Assembly: GCA_964569795.1 (NCBI GenBank)
Contig: CAZMVB010000001.1
Span: 248,001 to 312,000 of the forward strand
Direction: 5' to 3'
From: JAHJDS01 sp964569795
Lineage (GTDB): Bacteria > Desulfobacterota > Desulfarculia > Desulfarculales > JAHJDS01
DNA length: 64,000 nucleotides
Shown piece by piece: positions 39,342-47,581 of the stretch; the first letter of the stretch is position 1; every line of letters starts with the position of its first letter. Both the position numbers and the translations under genes were made by a program. The notes under the pieces were generated by a model. That model was given only the letters and a program-made list of their open reading frames with translations. It did no database searches and had not been told where the DNA came from.

Positions 39342-41201
39342 TCAGGCGGCCCGCTTGGGCTTGATGGCCTTTTCAGGGCAGACCTGGCTGCAGACCGTGC
39401 AGCCGATGCACAGGTGGGGGTTGATCTTGACCAGGTCCCCGTCCAGGTAAAAGGCCGGACAGGCGAACAGGCGGATGCAGTCGCGGTGCTGCTTGCACTT
39501 GTCCTGGTCCACCTCGAAGACCATCCGCGTCTTGGGCGGGGCGACCCGGGAGGCCAGGAGGGCGCACATCTCCTTGGCGATGATGACCGACACCCCGGGC
39601 TCCTTGGTCGTCTGCTCGACCAGCTGGGTGACCTTGTTCACGTTGCGCGGGTTGACGGTGTAAACCTGCTCGATCCCCAGGCCCCGGACCAGCTTCTCGA
39701 TGCTGACGTGGGTCGTGGTGTCCCCGAACAGGGCCGGGTCGATGCCCGGGTGGGGCTGGTGGCCGGTCATGGCCGTGGTGCCGTTGTCGAGGATGATCAG
39801 GGTGAAGTTGTGGTTGTTGTGTACGGCGTTGACCAGGCCGGTGATCCCCGAATGGAAGAAGGTCGAATCACCGATGAAGGCCACCACCGGCGTGTCGGGC
39901 AGGGCCCGGGAGAATCCGGCCGAGGAGCTGACCGAACTGCCCATGCAGATCAGGAAGTCGGCGATCTTGAACGGCGGCAGCAGGCCCAGGGTGTAGCAGC
40001 CGATGTCGGTCGGATAGACGGCGCTTTCGCCCAGGACCTTCTTGACCGCGTAATAAGTCGAGCGGTGGCCGCACCCGGGACACAGGTTCGGCGGCCGGGC
40101 CGGCAGGGCCGGGATTTTGGTCAGGTTCAGGGCCTTGGGCTTCTTGTAGGGCACCTTGAAGTACTTGGCGATGGCCTCCCGGACCAGGCGCGGATCGTAC
40201 TCGAAGATCCGGCTCAGGCCGCCGACCGATTTGCCGTCGATGGGGATGGTGATCCCCTTGCTCTGGGCGAGGGCCCGGACGTCGTTTTCCAGGACCGGCT
40301 CCAGTTCCTCGACCACCAGGACCTTGTCCACGCTCTTGAGGAACCGGACGATCTTCTGATCGGGCAGGGGGTACGAAAAACCGAGTTTGAGGACCTTGAC
40401 CTTGCTCTTGAGACCCAGGTCGGTCAGGGCGTCCAGGACGTAGTTGACGCTGACCCCCGAGGTGATGATCCCCAGCCTGCCCCGGCCGATGATCTGGTTG
40501 TGGGGGGACTTGTTGGACAGCTCGCGGGCCAGCTCGCCCCGCGCAACCAGGTCCTTGTGGCGCTCGCGGGCCACGGCCGGCACGGTGACCCAGTACATCG
40601 GGTTCTTTTCGAACTGGCCCTTGACTTTCCGTTTGCCCAGGCGGCCCAGGGTCACCCCCTCGCGGGCGTGATTGATCCGGGTCGTGGTCCTGAACAGGAC
40701 CGGCAACTGGACCGTCTCCGAGATCTCGTAGGCGTCCTTGACCAGGTCCTTGGCGTCGGCCGGTCCGGTGGGCTCGAGCATGGGCAGTCCGGACAGCCGG
40801 GCGTAGTAGCGGTTGTCCTGCTCGTTCTGGCTCGAAAACAGGGACGGGTCGTCGGCGGTGATGATGACCATCCCGGCCTTGACCCCGACGTAGGCCAGGG
40901 TCATCAGCGGATCGGCGGCCACGTTCAGCCCGACGTGCTTCATGGCGACCATGGTCCTGAGCCCGGCCGCGGCCGCGCCGGCGGCCGTCTCCAGGGCGAC
41001 CTTCTCGTTGGTCGAGTACTCGAAGTAGAAGTCGTCCAACTGGCGCTTGATCTGGTAGAACTGGAGCGGGATTTCGGAGGACGGCGTTCCCGGGTAACAG
41101 GTGGTGAAGGCCACCCCGGCCTCGAGGGCCCCCCGGGCAATGGCCTCGTTGCCCAAAAGGAGCACCGTGGCCCCTGTCTTCGGATTGAGCATTTTGTGCA
41201 T
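39342..41201 (-). CDS. iorA: Indolepyruvate:ferredoxin oxidoreductase, alpha subunit
   Basis: A protein of 619 residues. Pyrimidine-binding domain first (GAVLEAGV-like CYPGTPSSEIPLQF, AMKHVGLNVAADPLM). The TPP-binding domain follows with CPGCGHRSTYYAVKK and GDSTFFHSGITGLVNAVHN. The C-terminus has a ferredoxin-type region with seven Cys (CKQHRDCIRLFACP and CIGCTVCSQVCP). Ribosome site GGAGAAACAGGT. It oxidises indolepyruvate, phenylpyruvate or similar with CoA and ferredoxin, typical for anaerobic amino-acid metabolism. Confidence 0.97.
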   Translation of the reverse strand: MHKMLNPKTGATVLLLGNEAIARGALEAGVAFTTCYPGTPSSEIPLQFYQIKRQLDDFYFEYSTNEKVALETAAGAAAAGLRTMVAMKHVGLNVAADPLMTLAYVGVKAGMVIITADDPSLFSSQNEQDNRYYARLSGLPMLEPTGPADAKDLVKDAYEISETVQLPVLFRTTTRINHAREGVTLGRLGKRKVKGQFEKNPMYWVTVPAVARERHKDLVARGELARELSNKSPHNQIIGRGRLGIITSGVSVNYVLDALTDLGLKSKVKVLKLGFSYPLPDQKIVRFLKSVDKVLVVEELEPVLENDVRALAQSKGITIPIDGKSVGGLSRIFEYDPRLVREAIAKYFKVPYKKPKALNLTKIPALPARPPNLCPGCGHRSTYYAVKKVLGESAVYPTDIGCYTLGLLPPFKIADFLICMGSSVSSSAGFSRALPDTPVVAFIGDSTFFHSGITGLVNAVHNNHNFTLIILDNGTTAMTGHQPHPGIDPALFGDTTTHVSIEKLVRGLGIEQVYTVNPRNVNKVTQLVEQTTKEPGVSVIIAKEMCALLASRVAPPKTRMVFEVDQDKCKQHRDCIRLFACPAFYLDGDLVKINPHLCIGCTVCSQVCPEKAIKPKRAA

Positions 41202-41464
41202 ACCTGTTTCTCCTCCGATGCTAGGGTTCCCCCGTTCCTCCCGGATGGCAGGTCCCCCTGACCCGGCCGCGCCCGCCGCGGGGAATTCCGGGATGCGGTC
41301 AATCCCGCTCCCGACCGTTCCGCCGGGAGCCAGGGCTGGGGGGCTACAATCTAGCTATTTCGTAATCACATCCGCCAGCCGGTGTCAAGCCCAAACCAGA
41401 CCGCGCTCGCCGCGAATCGGGCGACCGCAGGCCAGAACCGAGTCGCCCTCTGGAATGAGCCCCC

Positions 41465-42274
41465 TCAGGAACCCCGGGCGGGGATCGCCGCCCAGGATTC
41501 GATGATCTGCTCGATCATTCCCCGATGAAAGGATTTGGGGTATTTTGCCAAAAAGTCCCGCCACACACGGCGGGCGCGGGACACCTGTCCCGCGGCCCGG
41601 GCCTGGTCGGCCAGGATCCGGGCCCGGTTGAACTGTCCCAGTTCCCGAAAGCCGGGGGCGGTGATGGCCCCGAAGGTCCGGGCCGCCGCTTTGCGGCGGC
41701 CGGCGGCCTCGAGGGCCTCGCCCAGGGCCAAGCGGGCCGCCGTTTTCAGGGCCGGGTTCACGTCATCCTGGGCCAGAAAGCGCCGCAGGTAGCGGACCGC
41801 GGTCAGGGGCCGGTCACGGTCCCGGGCCAGGGCGGCCAGGCGCAGCAGGGCCAGCTTACCCAGGGTCGAGGACGGACGCCAGGCCGCCAGATGGGAGAAA
41901 CCCTCCCGGGCCACGTCCTGGGGATAGTCGTCGATCATCTTGAGGAGGGTCTTGGGTCCCAGGCCCAAGGGTATGGTGTCGCTGAGCAGCAGGCCGCCAT
42001 ACACGAAACTTCGGGACCGAAACTGGTTGATGTAGCCCCGGGGATAGTTCAGGGGGGCGGCCGCCGCGGCGTAGAGCTGCCTGATGCGGGCCCGGGCCGA
42101 GGCCTGGATGTTGACGAACCAGACCACACCGACCAGGATCAGGACCAGGACGGCCCCGGCGGCGATCACGATCTTGGGATTGGCCCGGGCCCAGTCCACG
42201 GTCTGGGTCGAAAAGATCTGGAATCGGTCTTGGGTCCGGAGACGTTCCTTGCGGGTCTGGCGTTTGGCGGCCAT
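41465..42274 (-). CDS. Single-pass membrane protein with tetratricopeptide-like repeats
   Basis: A protein of 269 residues; ATG after GGAGTATTC. Cytoplasmic basic N-terminus of about 35 residues, one membrane helix (PKIVIAAGAVLVLILVGVVWFV), then about 210 residues of helical repeats (YRRALAQDD-like LRRFLAQDDVNPALKTAARLALGEALEAAG) that resemble TPR. The layout recalls YfgM-type periplasmic chaperone partners. A promoter with TTGACA and an 18-bp spacer lies just upstream on the minus strand. Confidence 0.75.
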   Translation of the reverse strand: MAAKRQTRKERLRTQDRFQIFSTQTVDWARANPKIVIAAGAVLVLILVGVVWFVNIQASARARIRQLYAAAAAPLNYPRGYINQFRSRSFVYGGLLLSDTIPLGLGPKTLLKMIDDYPQDVAREGFSHLAAWRPSSTLGKLALLRLAALARDRDRPLTAVRYLRRFLAQDDVNPALKTAARLALGEALEAAGRRKAAARTFGAITAPGFRELGQFNRARILADQARAAGQVSRARRVWRDFLAKYPKSFHRGMIEQIIESWAAIPARGS

Positions 42275-42356
42275 GAATACTCCACTATGATCACACCGGC
42301 GGGCAACTATGTTAAATAGCCGAGAAGGCGTCGAACTGTCAAGCCCGGATTATCCG

Positions 42357-42560
42357 TCAGCAGTAGGTGGCCACGAACATGGCCTGGAGAGGGACGCGCC
42401 GCCGGCCGTCCGGACCGTAGGCCGAGGCCCGTCCGGCCAGATCGCGTTCCAATCGGCACCGGATCTCCTGTCGGGAATCGGTCTCGGGTCGGACCGGCCG
42501 GGGGGCCCGGGCGGCGGCGGGCGGCGGGGCGGGCAGGGGTCCGGTCAGGCGGTCAATCAT
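42357..42560 (-). CDS. Small Pro/Arg-rich protein downstream of the minimal DnaJ
   Basis: A protein of 67 residues whose ATG overlaps the end of the DnaJ-like gene (GATGATTGA). A Pro/Ala/Arg-rich first half (LTGPLPAPPPAAARAPRPV) is followed by RQEIRCRLERDLAGRASA and a hydrophobic end. No recognised domain. The overlap with the preceding gene is the main support; it may be spurious. Confidence 0.4.
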   Translation of the reverse strand: MIDRLTGPLPAPPPAAARAPRPVRPETDSRQEIRCRLERDLAGRASAYGPDGRRRVPLQAMFVATYC

Positions 42561-43122
42561 CGGCCTCGACCCCCGTCGCTGGACCATCCAGCAGCTCGAC
42601 GAACAGGTCCCCCGGGCCCCGGGGCCCCAGTTCGCCCAGGCCCTTCAGCCGCAGCCGCCTGGCCCCCTGGGGCAGGTCGAGCTTGATCATCCCGAACCTT
42701 CTGATTCGACCCAGGCCGTGGCATCCGCGGCAATCGGACCGGGGGCGCGGGCCGCATTCAGGACAGTCGGTCCAACCCTTGACGGGCAAGTCCATTCGCC
42801 CGGGCCGGCCCCGGAGTACCACCCGGTAGATCAGGTCCAGACCCTGGCGCTGGATGTCGATCAGCCGCCAGTCCGGAACGGGTCGGCCCCGGGGCCGGGG
42901 AGGGGACGGGACGGACGCCAGCGCCCCCGGGGCGTCCATCAAGGCCCGGTAGGACCGGTAGAGGGCGGCAAACCCCTCGGGGTCGGCCCCGGGACCCCGG
43001 CCGTCGGGATGGACCTCCTTGGCCAGGCGTCGAAAGGCGGCCCTGATCTGCTCCGGGGCTGCCCCGGGCGCCAGGCCCAGGCGGCGCCAGTGCTCGGTCG
43101 GGTTGGGGGTCGGGGTCGGCAT
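42553..43122 (-). CDS. Minimal DnaJ-like protein (J domain plus one zinc finger)
   Basis: A protein of 189 residues. The J domain (about 8-65) has HPD in KEVHPDGR. After a linker there is a single Cys cluster CPECGPRPRSDCRGCHGLG, one zinc centre, where true DnaJ has four CxxCxGxG repeats. A C-terminal segment (LPQGARRLRLKGLGELGPRG) resembles the substrate-binding domain of DnaJ. It should stimulate an Hsp70 for a specialised client. The ATG at 43122 is chosen, 15 bases after the predicted sigma-54 start site. Confidence 0.82.
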   Translation of the reverse strand: MPTPTPNPTEHWRRLGLAPGAAPEQIRAAFRRLAKEVHPDGRGPGADPEGFAALYRSYRALMDAPGALASVPSPPRPRGRPVPDWRLIDIQRQGLDLIYRVVLRGRPGRMDLPVKGWTDCPECGPRPRSDCRGCHGLGRIRRFGMIKLDLPQGARRLRLKGLGELGPRGPGDLFVELLDGPATGVEADD

Positions 43123-43147
43123 TTTACAGTCCTCTATCAGAATAGAG

Positions 43148-43163
43148 AGCAACACCTGTGCCA
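43148..43163 (-). promoter_or_regulatory. Sigma-54 promoter of the minimal DnaJ gene
   Basis: Minus strand TGGCACAGGTGTTGCT: -24 GG and -12 GC with correct spacing, one mismatch at the seventh base. The divergent NtrC-family activator gene begins about 340 bp away. Confidence 0.75.
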
Positions 43164-43500
43164 CCACGGTCCATGAGATCAAAAAACCTGATATTATCAA
43201 TTAAATTAATACGTTATGACAGACAGACCCCTTGGTTCGGTCTTGTCGGTTCGGCGGCTTGAACTGAGTTACGGGAAACCGTTTTTACACCGGCCTGGTC
43301 CGGACTTCACAGCCGCGGCCGCGACCGGCGGGCGGCCGGAAGACGAAATGTGCTGAAAAATTGAAGGGCTCCAAGAGGACGGCCCCGGTCATTCCAACAA
43401 ATAGCTTCGCCTGGGGCGGTTTATTTGGTATTATTAATCATACTGTCGGCCGGGGAATGCCCGGCCGGAGTATCGAGTCAGGGACCCTCAGGGAGGCGTC
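43164..43500. other. Divergent intergenic region between the DnaJ-like and activator genes
   Basis: About 340 bases holding the upstream sites for the sigma-54 promoter. A partial direct repeat GGTTCGG-N6/7-GGTTCGG occurs at about 43232-43256. A TATTAT/TTAATCATACT patch before 43440 may be the activator gene's own promoter. Confidence 0.4.
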
Positions 43501-44877
43501 ATGGCCAGTATCCTGGTGATCGATTGCGGCCTGCGGAACCGGCTGGAGCTGAAGAGGGCCTTGCGCTCCCATGAGGTGGTGGCCGCCGAGAGCGTCGATG
43601 CGGCCCAGAAGATGATCAACGGCGAGGCCTTTGACCTGGTGGTCATCCTGGTGGGGGAGGACGAGAGGGCCTGGCCCCGCCTGTTCGATTCGGTCCTCAG
43701 AAACTGGCCCCTGATCCCGGTGGTCGTGGTCGCTGACCAGCAACGGGTGGCCCGCTACCTGGAGCAGTCCGTGGCCGAGCGGGTCGAGGTCGTGCCCGGA
43801 ACCATGATCGCCCGGCAGATGCCCGAGGTGGTCCAGCGCCTCCTGGAGATAAAACGCCGTGATTTCACGGTCAATTACCTGCGCCACACCCAGGGTCACC
43901 TGATCCACTCCCGGGAAGGGATCATCGCCCACAGCGACAGCATGAAGCGGGTCCTGGACCAGGCCGACCGGGCCGCCACCAGCGACGTGGCCATCCTCTT
44001 GACCGGCGAGACCGGCGTGGGCAAGAACCTGGTGGCCGGCTTTGTCCACTTCAACAGTGTCCGCCGGGACAACAACTTCGTGGAGGTCAACTGCGCCGCC
44101 CTGCCCGAGACCCTGCTGGAATCGGAACTGTTCGGTCACGAGCGGGGGGCCTTTACCGGGGCCGAGAAGATGCGGGTCGGCCGGTTCGAGCAGGCCGAGG
44201 GCGGGACCATCCTCCTGGACGAGATCGGGGAGGTGCCGCCGGCCATTCAGGCCAAGCTGCTGCTCATTCTGGAACGCAAACACCTCCAGAGGCTGGGCGC
44301 CTCCCGGACCATCCCCATCGACGTCCGGATCCAGGCCGCCACCAACCGCGACCTGGGCCAGGCCATGGCGGAACGGACCTTCCGCGAGGACCTCTATTAC
44401 CGGATCAACGTGGTCTCGATCCACATCCCCCCCTTGCGGGAAAGGCGGGCCGACATCGTCCCCCTGGCCCAGCACTTCCTGCGCCACATGTCCCGGGAGA
44501 TGAAGCTGCCCGCGCCCGAACTCACCCCCCGGCTGACCCGGGAGATGGTCGAATATCCCTGGCCGGGCAACATCCGCCACCTGCGCAACCTCCTGGAGCG
44601 GGCCATCCTCTTCAACGAGAACGGGGTCGTCGATTCCGAGGACTTCTGGCCGCCGGCCGAGAAGGATCGCTCCTGGCGGCCGTCCGCGGCCCCGGCGCCG
44701 CCCGAATCGCTCAACCTGGAGGAAAACGAGCGGCGTCTGATCGAGGAGGCCCTCCGCCGGGCCGGCGGGGTCCAGGCCGAGGCCGCCCGCCTGCTGGGCC
44801 TGAGCAAGCGGGCCCTGCATTACCGGATCGGCAAGCTCGACCTGCGGCACCTGGTGGAAAAGAACGGGGCGGCCTGA
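43501..44877 (+). CDS. Sigma-54-dependent NtrC-family activator with degenerate receiver, beside the Tad locus
   Basis: A protein of 458 residues: receiver-like domain (1-120), AAA+ core and Fis-type HTH. AAA+ motifs: GETGVGKNLV (Walker A), GAFTGA and GGTILLDEIG (Walker B). The receiver starts SILVIDCG and the phosphorylation position reads LVVILVGED, with no Asp at the expected place, so it is not a classical phospho-receiver. It lies between two sigma-54 promoters: the minimal DnaJ promoter at 43148 and the flp promoter at 45197. It is the natural activator of the pilus genes. HTH: GGVQAEAARLLGLSKRALHYRI. Confidence 0.92.
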   Translation: MASILVIDCGLRNRLELKRALRSHEVVAAESVDAAQKMINGEAFDLVVILVGEDERAWPRLFDSVLRNWPLIPVVVVADQQRVARYLEQSVAERVEVVPGTMIARQMPEVVQRLLEIKRRDFTVNYLRHTQGHLIHSREGIIAHSDSMKRVLDQADRAATSDVAILLTGETGVGKNLVAGFVHFNSVRRDNNFVEVNCAALPETLLESELFGHERGAFTGAEKMRVGRFEQAEGGTILLDEIGEVPPAIQAKLLLILERKHLQRLGASRTIPIDVRIQAATNRDLGQAMAERTFREDLYYRINVVSIHIPPLRERRADIVPLAQHFLRHMSREMKLPAPELTPRLTREMVEYPWPGNIRHLRNLLERAILFNENGVVDSEDFWPPAEKDRSWRPSAAPAPPESLNLEENERRLIEEALRRAGGVQAEAARLLGLSKRALHYRIGKLDLRHLVEKNGAA

Positions 44878-45196
44878 TCCGGGTTCAATTTTGGTTTCAA
44901 TAACGAAATCGTAACCATATCTTGGCCCGGGACCAATCACACAAATATATTAATTTAGATTCTTTGCCAGGAAATTACCTGGTTTTGACTTCAAATCCGG
45001 GCGGTTAGGGATCAGCCGGCTGGGCATCGACGGGGCCTCCAATAATTTATATCATAAATTTCAATCAGATACATCATCCCGGTTTCGAAGTTGTAACGAT
45101 CGTGGAGCCCGGAGTCGTTCGCCGGGGGGCCGTCAAGATTTGTATCCACTTGAAATAACTATTAATATAACTAACAAGACGAGCTTCCCTCGAAAT
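44878..45196. other. Regulatory region upstream of the pilin gene
   Basis: About 320 AT-rich bases carrying the flp promoter at 45197-45212 at its end. Short inverted repeats occur, for example GGAAATTACCTGG near 44968-44985. No single repeated operator stands out. Confidence 0.4.
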
Positions 45197-45212
45197 TGGC
45201 AAGCGGGTTGCA
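45197..45212 (+). promoter_or_regulatory. Sigma-54 promoter of the Tad pilus locus
   Basis: TGGCAAGCGGGTTGCA: -24 and -12 elements with correct spacing and one mismatch. Transcription should start near 45224, about 38 bases before the pilin start codon. Confidence 0.8.
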
Positions 45213-45261
45213 TCTGTAACCCTCCAGCATTAACCAAACCAAAGTATTTTTGGAGGGTGTC

Positions 45262-45453
45262 ATGGACAAGGTTAAGAGCAAGTTCAAGAGTTTCATCAAG
45301 GACGAGCACGGCGTGAGTGCCGTGGAGTATGCCCTGCTGCTGGCCCTGGTGGGCGCCGGCATCGCGGCCGCGGCCCTGGCCCTCGGTCAGGCGGTCGGCG
45401 GGAAGATGACCGAGGCCACGACCACCGTCAACAGCGGCGGCTCGTCCACCTAG
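45262..45453 (+). CDS. flp: Flp-type type IVb pilin
   Basis: A protein of 63 residues; the ATG at 45262 follows GGAGGGTGTC. The prepilin pattern is DEHGVSAVEYALLLALVGAGIAAAA: processing after Gly, then Val-Ser-Ala-Val-Glu-Tyr with the conserved Glu5 and Tyr6 of Flp pilins. The hydrophobic helix is followed by a short Thr/Ser/Gly tail. It is the major subunit of the adhesive Tad pilus. TadV at 45478 should cut it. Confidence 0.97.
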   Translation: MDKVKSKFKSFIKDEHGVSAVEYALLLALVGAGIAAAALALGQAVGGKMTEATTTVNSGGSST

Positions 45454-45477
45454 TCCCAGGGACTCGGGACCGAGAGA

Positions 45478-46098
45478 ATGGACACTGGGACCCAAAGGTT
45501 TTACGACCAGAACGGCCGGCTGGCCGTCGCTGCCCTGGCAACGGGAGGGCTGCTGGTGGTGGCGTCGGCCGGCCCGGCCCGGGTCCTGCCGTCCCTGATC
45601 CTGGTCCTGTATTTGGTCCTGATGGGCATGGATGACCTTTTAACCCGCCGCATCCCCAACCGCCTGTGTCTGTTCGGCGTGGGAGCCGGATTAGTGCTTC
45701 AGGTGGCGACTCTGGGATGGGGCGGCGGCTTTGTGGGCTGGGCGTCGGGCATGGCGCTCGGTCTGGGCCTGTTGTTGCCTTTTTGGCTATTCGGCGGTCT
45801 GGGGGCCGGTGACGTCAAAGGCTTGGCCGGTGTTGGTGCGCTGGTCGGTTGGGGCGGGGTTCTATCGATCTTCATCTATGCCGCCTTGCTGGGTGGAGCT
45901 GTGGCGGCGGCGATGCTTCTGCGGCGAGGCCTGCTGGGTCGGGCCGCGATGCGACTGTACTACCTCTACAGTGGCCTGATGCTGGGTCGCTGGCAGTATA
46001 TTCCTCCGTCTCCACAGGAAAGCCGCCTGTCAATCCCCTACGGAACCGTCCTGGCCGCCGGGGGGCTTTGTCTGATGGCTTTCGGCCCTGCCGTCTAG
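45478..46098 (+). CDS. cpaA: Prepilin peptidase, A24 family (TadV/CpaA)
   Basis: A protein of 206 residues with about six membrane segments. The two catalytic Asp residues are in DDLLTRRIPN and GAGDVKGLAG (GxGD motif). It cleaves the Flp prepilin and probably the TadE/TadG pseudopilins. It starts 24 bases after flp. Ribosome site is moderate (GGACCGAGAGA). Confidence 0.95.
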   Translation: MDTGTQRFYDQNGRLAVAALATGGLLVVASAGPARVLPSLILVLYLVLMGMDDLLTRRIPNRLCLFGVGAGLVLQVATLGWGGGFVGWASGMALGLGLLLPFWLFGGLGAGDVKGLAGVGALVGWGGVLSIFIYAALLGGAVAAAMLLRRGLLGRAAMRLYYLYSGLMLGRWQYIPPSPQESRLSIPYGTVLAAGGLCLMAFGPAV

Positions 46099-46167
46099 GG
46101 CGACTCCCCCCCCGCCGATAGTCTTTGAGCCGTCAAGGCTCGAGGCCGATAAGAGAAGAGGTGAACC

Positions 46168-46620
46168 GTGAACGGGCGGTCTCCAAAAGAGTTGAGACCA
46201 AGGCGCCGGGGCCGGCTCCGGCGTCTGGGGCGAGATGATCGAGGCGTGGCTGCGGTGGAATTCGCCCTGGTCCTGCCCCTGCTGCTGATGTGCCTGTTCG
46301 GTGTGATCGAGATGGGCCTGGCCTGGTACACCAAACAGGTGGTCACCAACGCCAGTCGAGAGGGGGCCCGGGCGGGCATCGTCTATAGCGAGCCCAAGAT
46401 GACGGCATCGGAGATCACGAACGTGGTGCAGAATTATCTGAACAACGCTGGTTTCACCCAGCCGGTCACGATCACCGTTACCGGGGCCGGCGGCGCTTCG
46501 GGTACCTCGCTGACGGTAACCGTCAGCTGCGCCTATCATTTCAACGTCCTGCCCGGGTTCGTGCAGAGCATGGTCGGCGACATCAATATCGCCTCGACGA
46601 CGGTGATGCGACACGAGTGA
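46168..46620 (+). CDS. tadE: TadE-family pseudopilin-like protein
   Basis: A protein of 150 residues; GTG start after GAGAAGAGGTG. A basic N-terminus (RRRGRLRRLGRDD) leads to RGVAAVEFALVLPLLLMCLFG, the TadE signature with cleavage after Gly and the conserved Glu. The rest is a beta-rich periplasmic domain. Minor pilus component or assembly factor. Confidence 0.92.
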   Translation: MNGRSPKELRPRRRGRLRRLGRDDRGVAAVEFALVLPLLLMCLFGVIEMGLAWYTKQVVTNASREGARAGIVYSEPKMTASEITNVVQNYLNNAGFTQPVTITVTGAGGASGTSLTVTVSCAYHFNVLPGFVQSMVGDINIASTTVMRHE

Positions 46621-46631
46621 GGTTTGTCCAA

Positions 46632-47546
46632 ATGAAACGCAAAGCGGCGATTGTGTTTCTGGTGATGGCCCTGGCCCTGGGCGGCGTAGTGGCCTGGCTG
46701 GCAACGACTTGGCTCAAGAATCAGTCCCGGATGGCGGTCGATCGGACCCGGATCAAGACCACGACCGTGGTCGTGGCCCGGTCGTACATCCCCCAGGGCC
46801 TCCGGTTGGCCCGGGGCGACCTCAAGGTGGTCCGGTTCCCCAAGGCCTCGGTGCCGCCGGGCGCCTTCAACTCTCCCAAGAGAGTGTACGGCCGGGTGCT
46901 GAGGGGCTCGCTCTTTCCGGGCGAGCCCGTCCTGGCCTCCCGTCTGGCCCGGGAGGGGATGCGGGGCGGCATGTCGGCCATCGTGAGGACGACCCGGCGG
47001 GCGATGGCCATCCGGGTCAATGACGTCATCGGCGTGGCCGGATTCGTCCAGCCCGGGGACCGGGTGGACGTCCTGGTCACCTTTGACAAGCGTCTCTACC
47101 GCGACAATCCGCAGACCCGGATCGTGGTCCAGAACGTCCTGGTCCTGGCCGTGGGCCGGTGGGTCCAGGGCGGCACCCGCTCCAACCGGGGCCGGACCAG
47201 GAAGAAACCGCAGATGGTCCGGGCGGTGACCCTGCAGGTGACCCCCGAGCAGAGCGAGCGACTGGCCCTGGCCGCGACTTACGGCCATGTGGTCCTGGCC
47301 CTGCGAAACCAGGGGGACACCGTTCGCCAGGAGACCCTGGGTATCTCGGGCACGGCCCTGGTGCCTCCCGAGAAAACCCTCAAGCCCCGGCCCGCGGTGC
47401 CGGTGCAGTACACCTCCCAGTTGAGTCTGCTGACCGGCCTCAAGCCGTTGAAGACGCAGAAGAAGGCGTTGGTGAAGCGTCCCCGGCCCACCCGGCCCAC
47501 GGTCGAGGTGATCCAGGGGGACAGGGTCTCGAGGCAACCGATCTGA
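46632..47546 (+). CDS. cpaB: Flp pilus assembly protein CpaB/RcpC
   Basis: About 304 residues; the ATG at 46632 follows GAGTGAGG, although a GTG at 46617 overlapping the previous stop is possible. One N-terminal membrane anchor, then a SAF domain (VVVARSYIPQGLRLARGDL) and a second region with MAIRVNDVIGVAGFVQPGDRVDVL. CpaB interacts with the secretin in the periplasm. The C-terminus is Lys/Arg/Pro-rich. Confidence 0.93.
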   Translation: MKRKAAIVFLVMALALGGVVAWLATTWLKNQSRMAVDRTRIKTTTVVVARSYIPQGLRLARGDLKVVRFPKASVPPGAFNSPKRVYGRVLRGSLFPGEPVLASRLAREGMRGGMSAIVRTTRRAMAIRVNDVIGVAGFVQPGDRVDVLVTFDKRLYRDNPQTRIVVQNVLVLAVGRWVQGGTRSNRGRTRKKPQMVRAVTLQVTPEQSERLALAATYGHVVLALRNQGDTVRQETLGISGTALVPPEKTLKPRPAVPVQYTSQLSLLTGLKPLKTQKKALVKRPRPTRPTVEVIQGDRVSRQPI

Positions 47547-47581
47547 CCGGCGTTTGGCGCGCTCGGGGAGGACAGAAGAAA

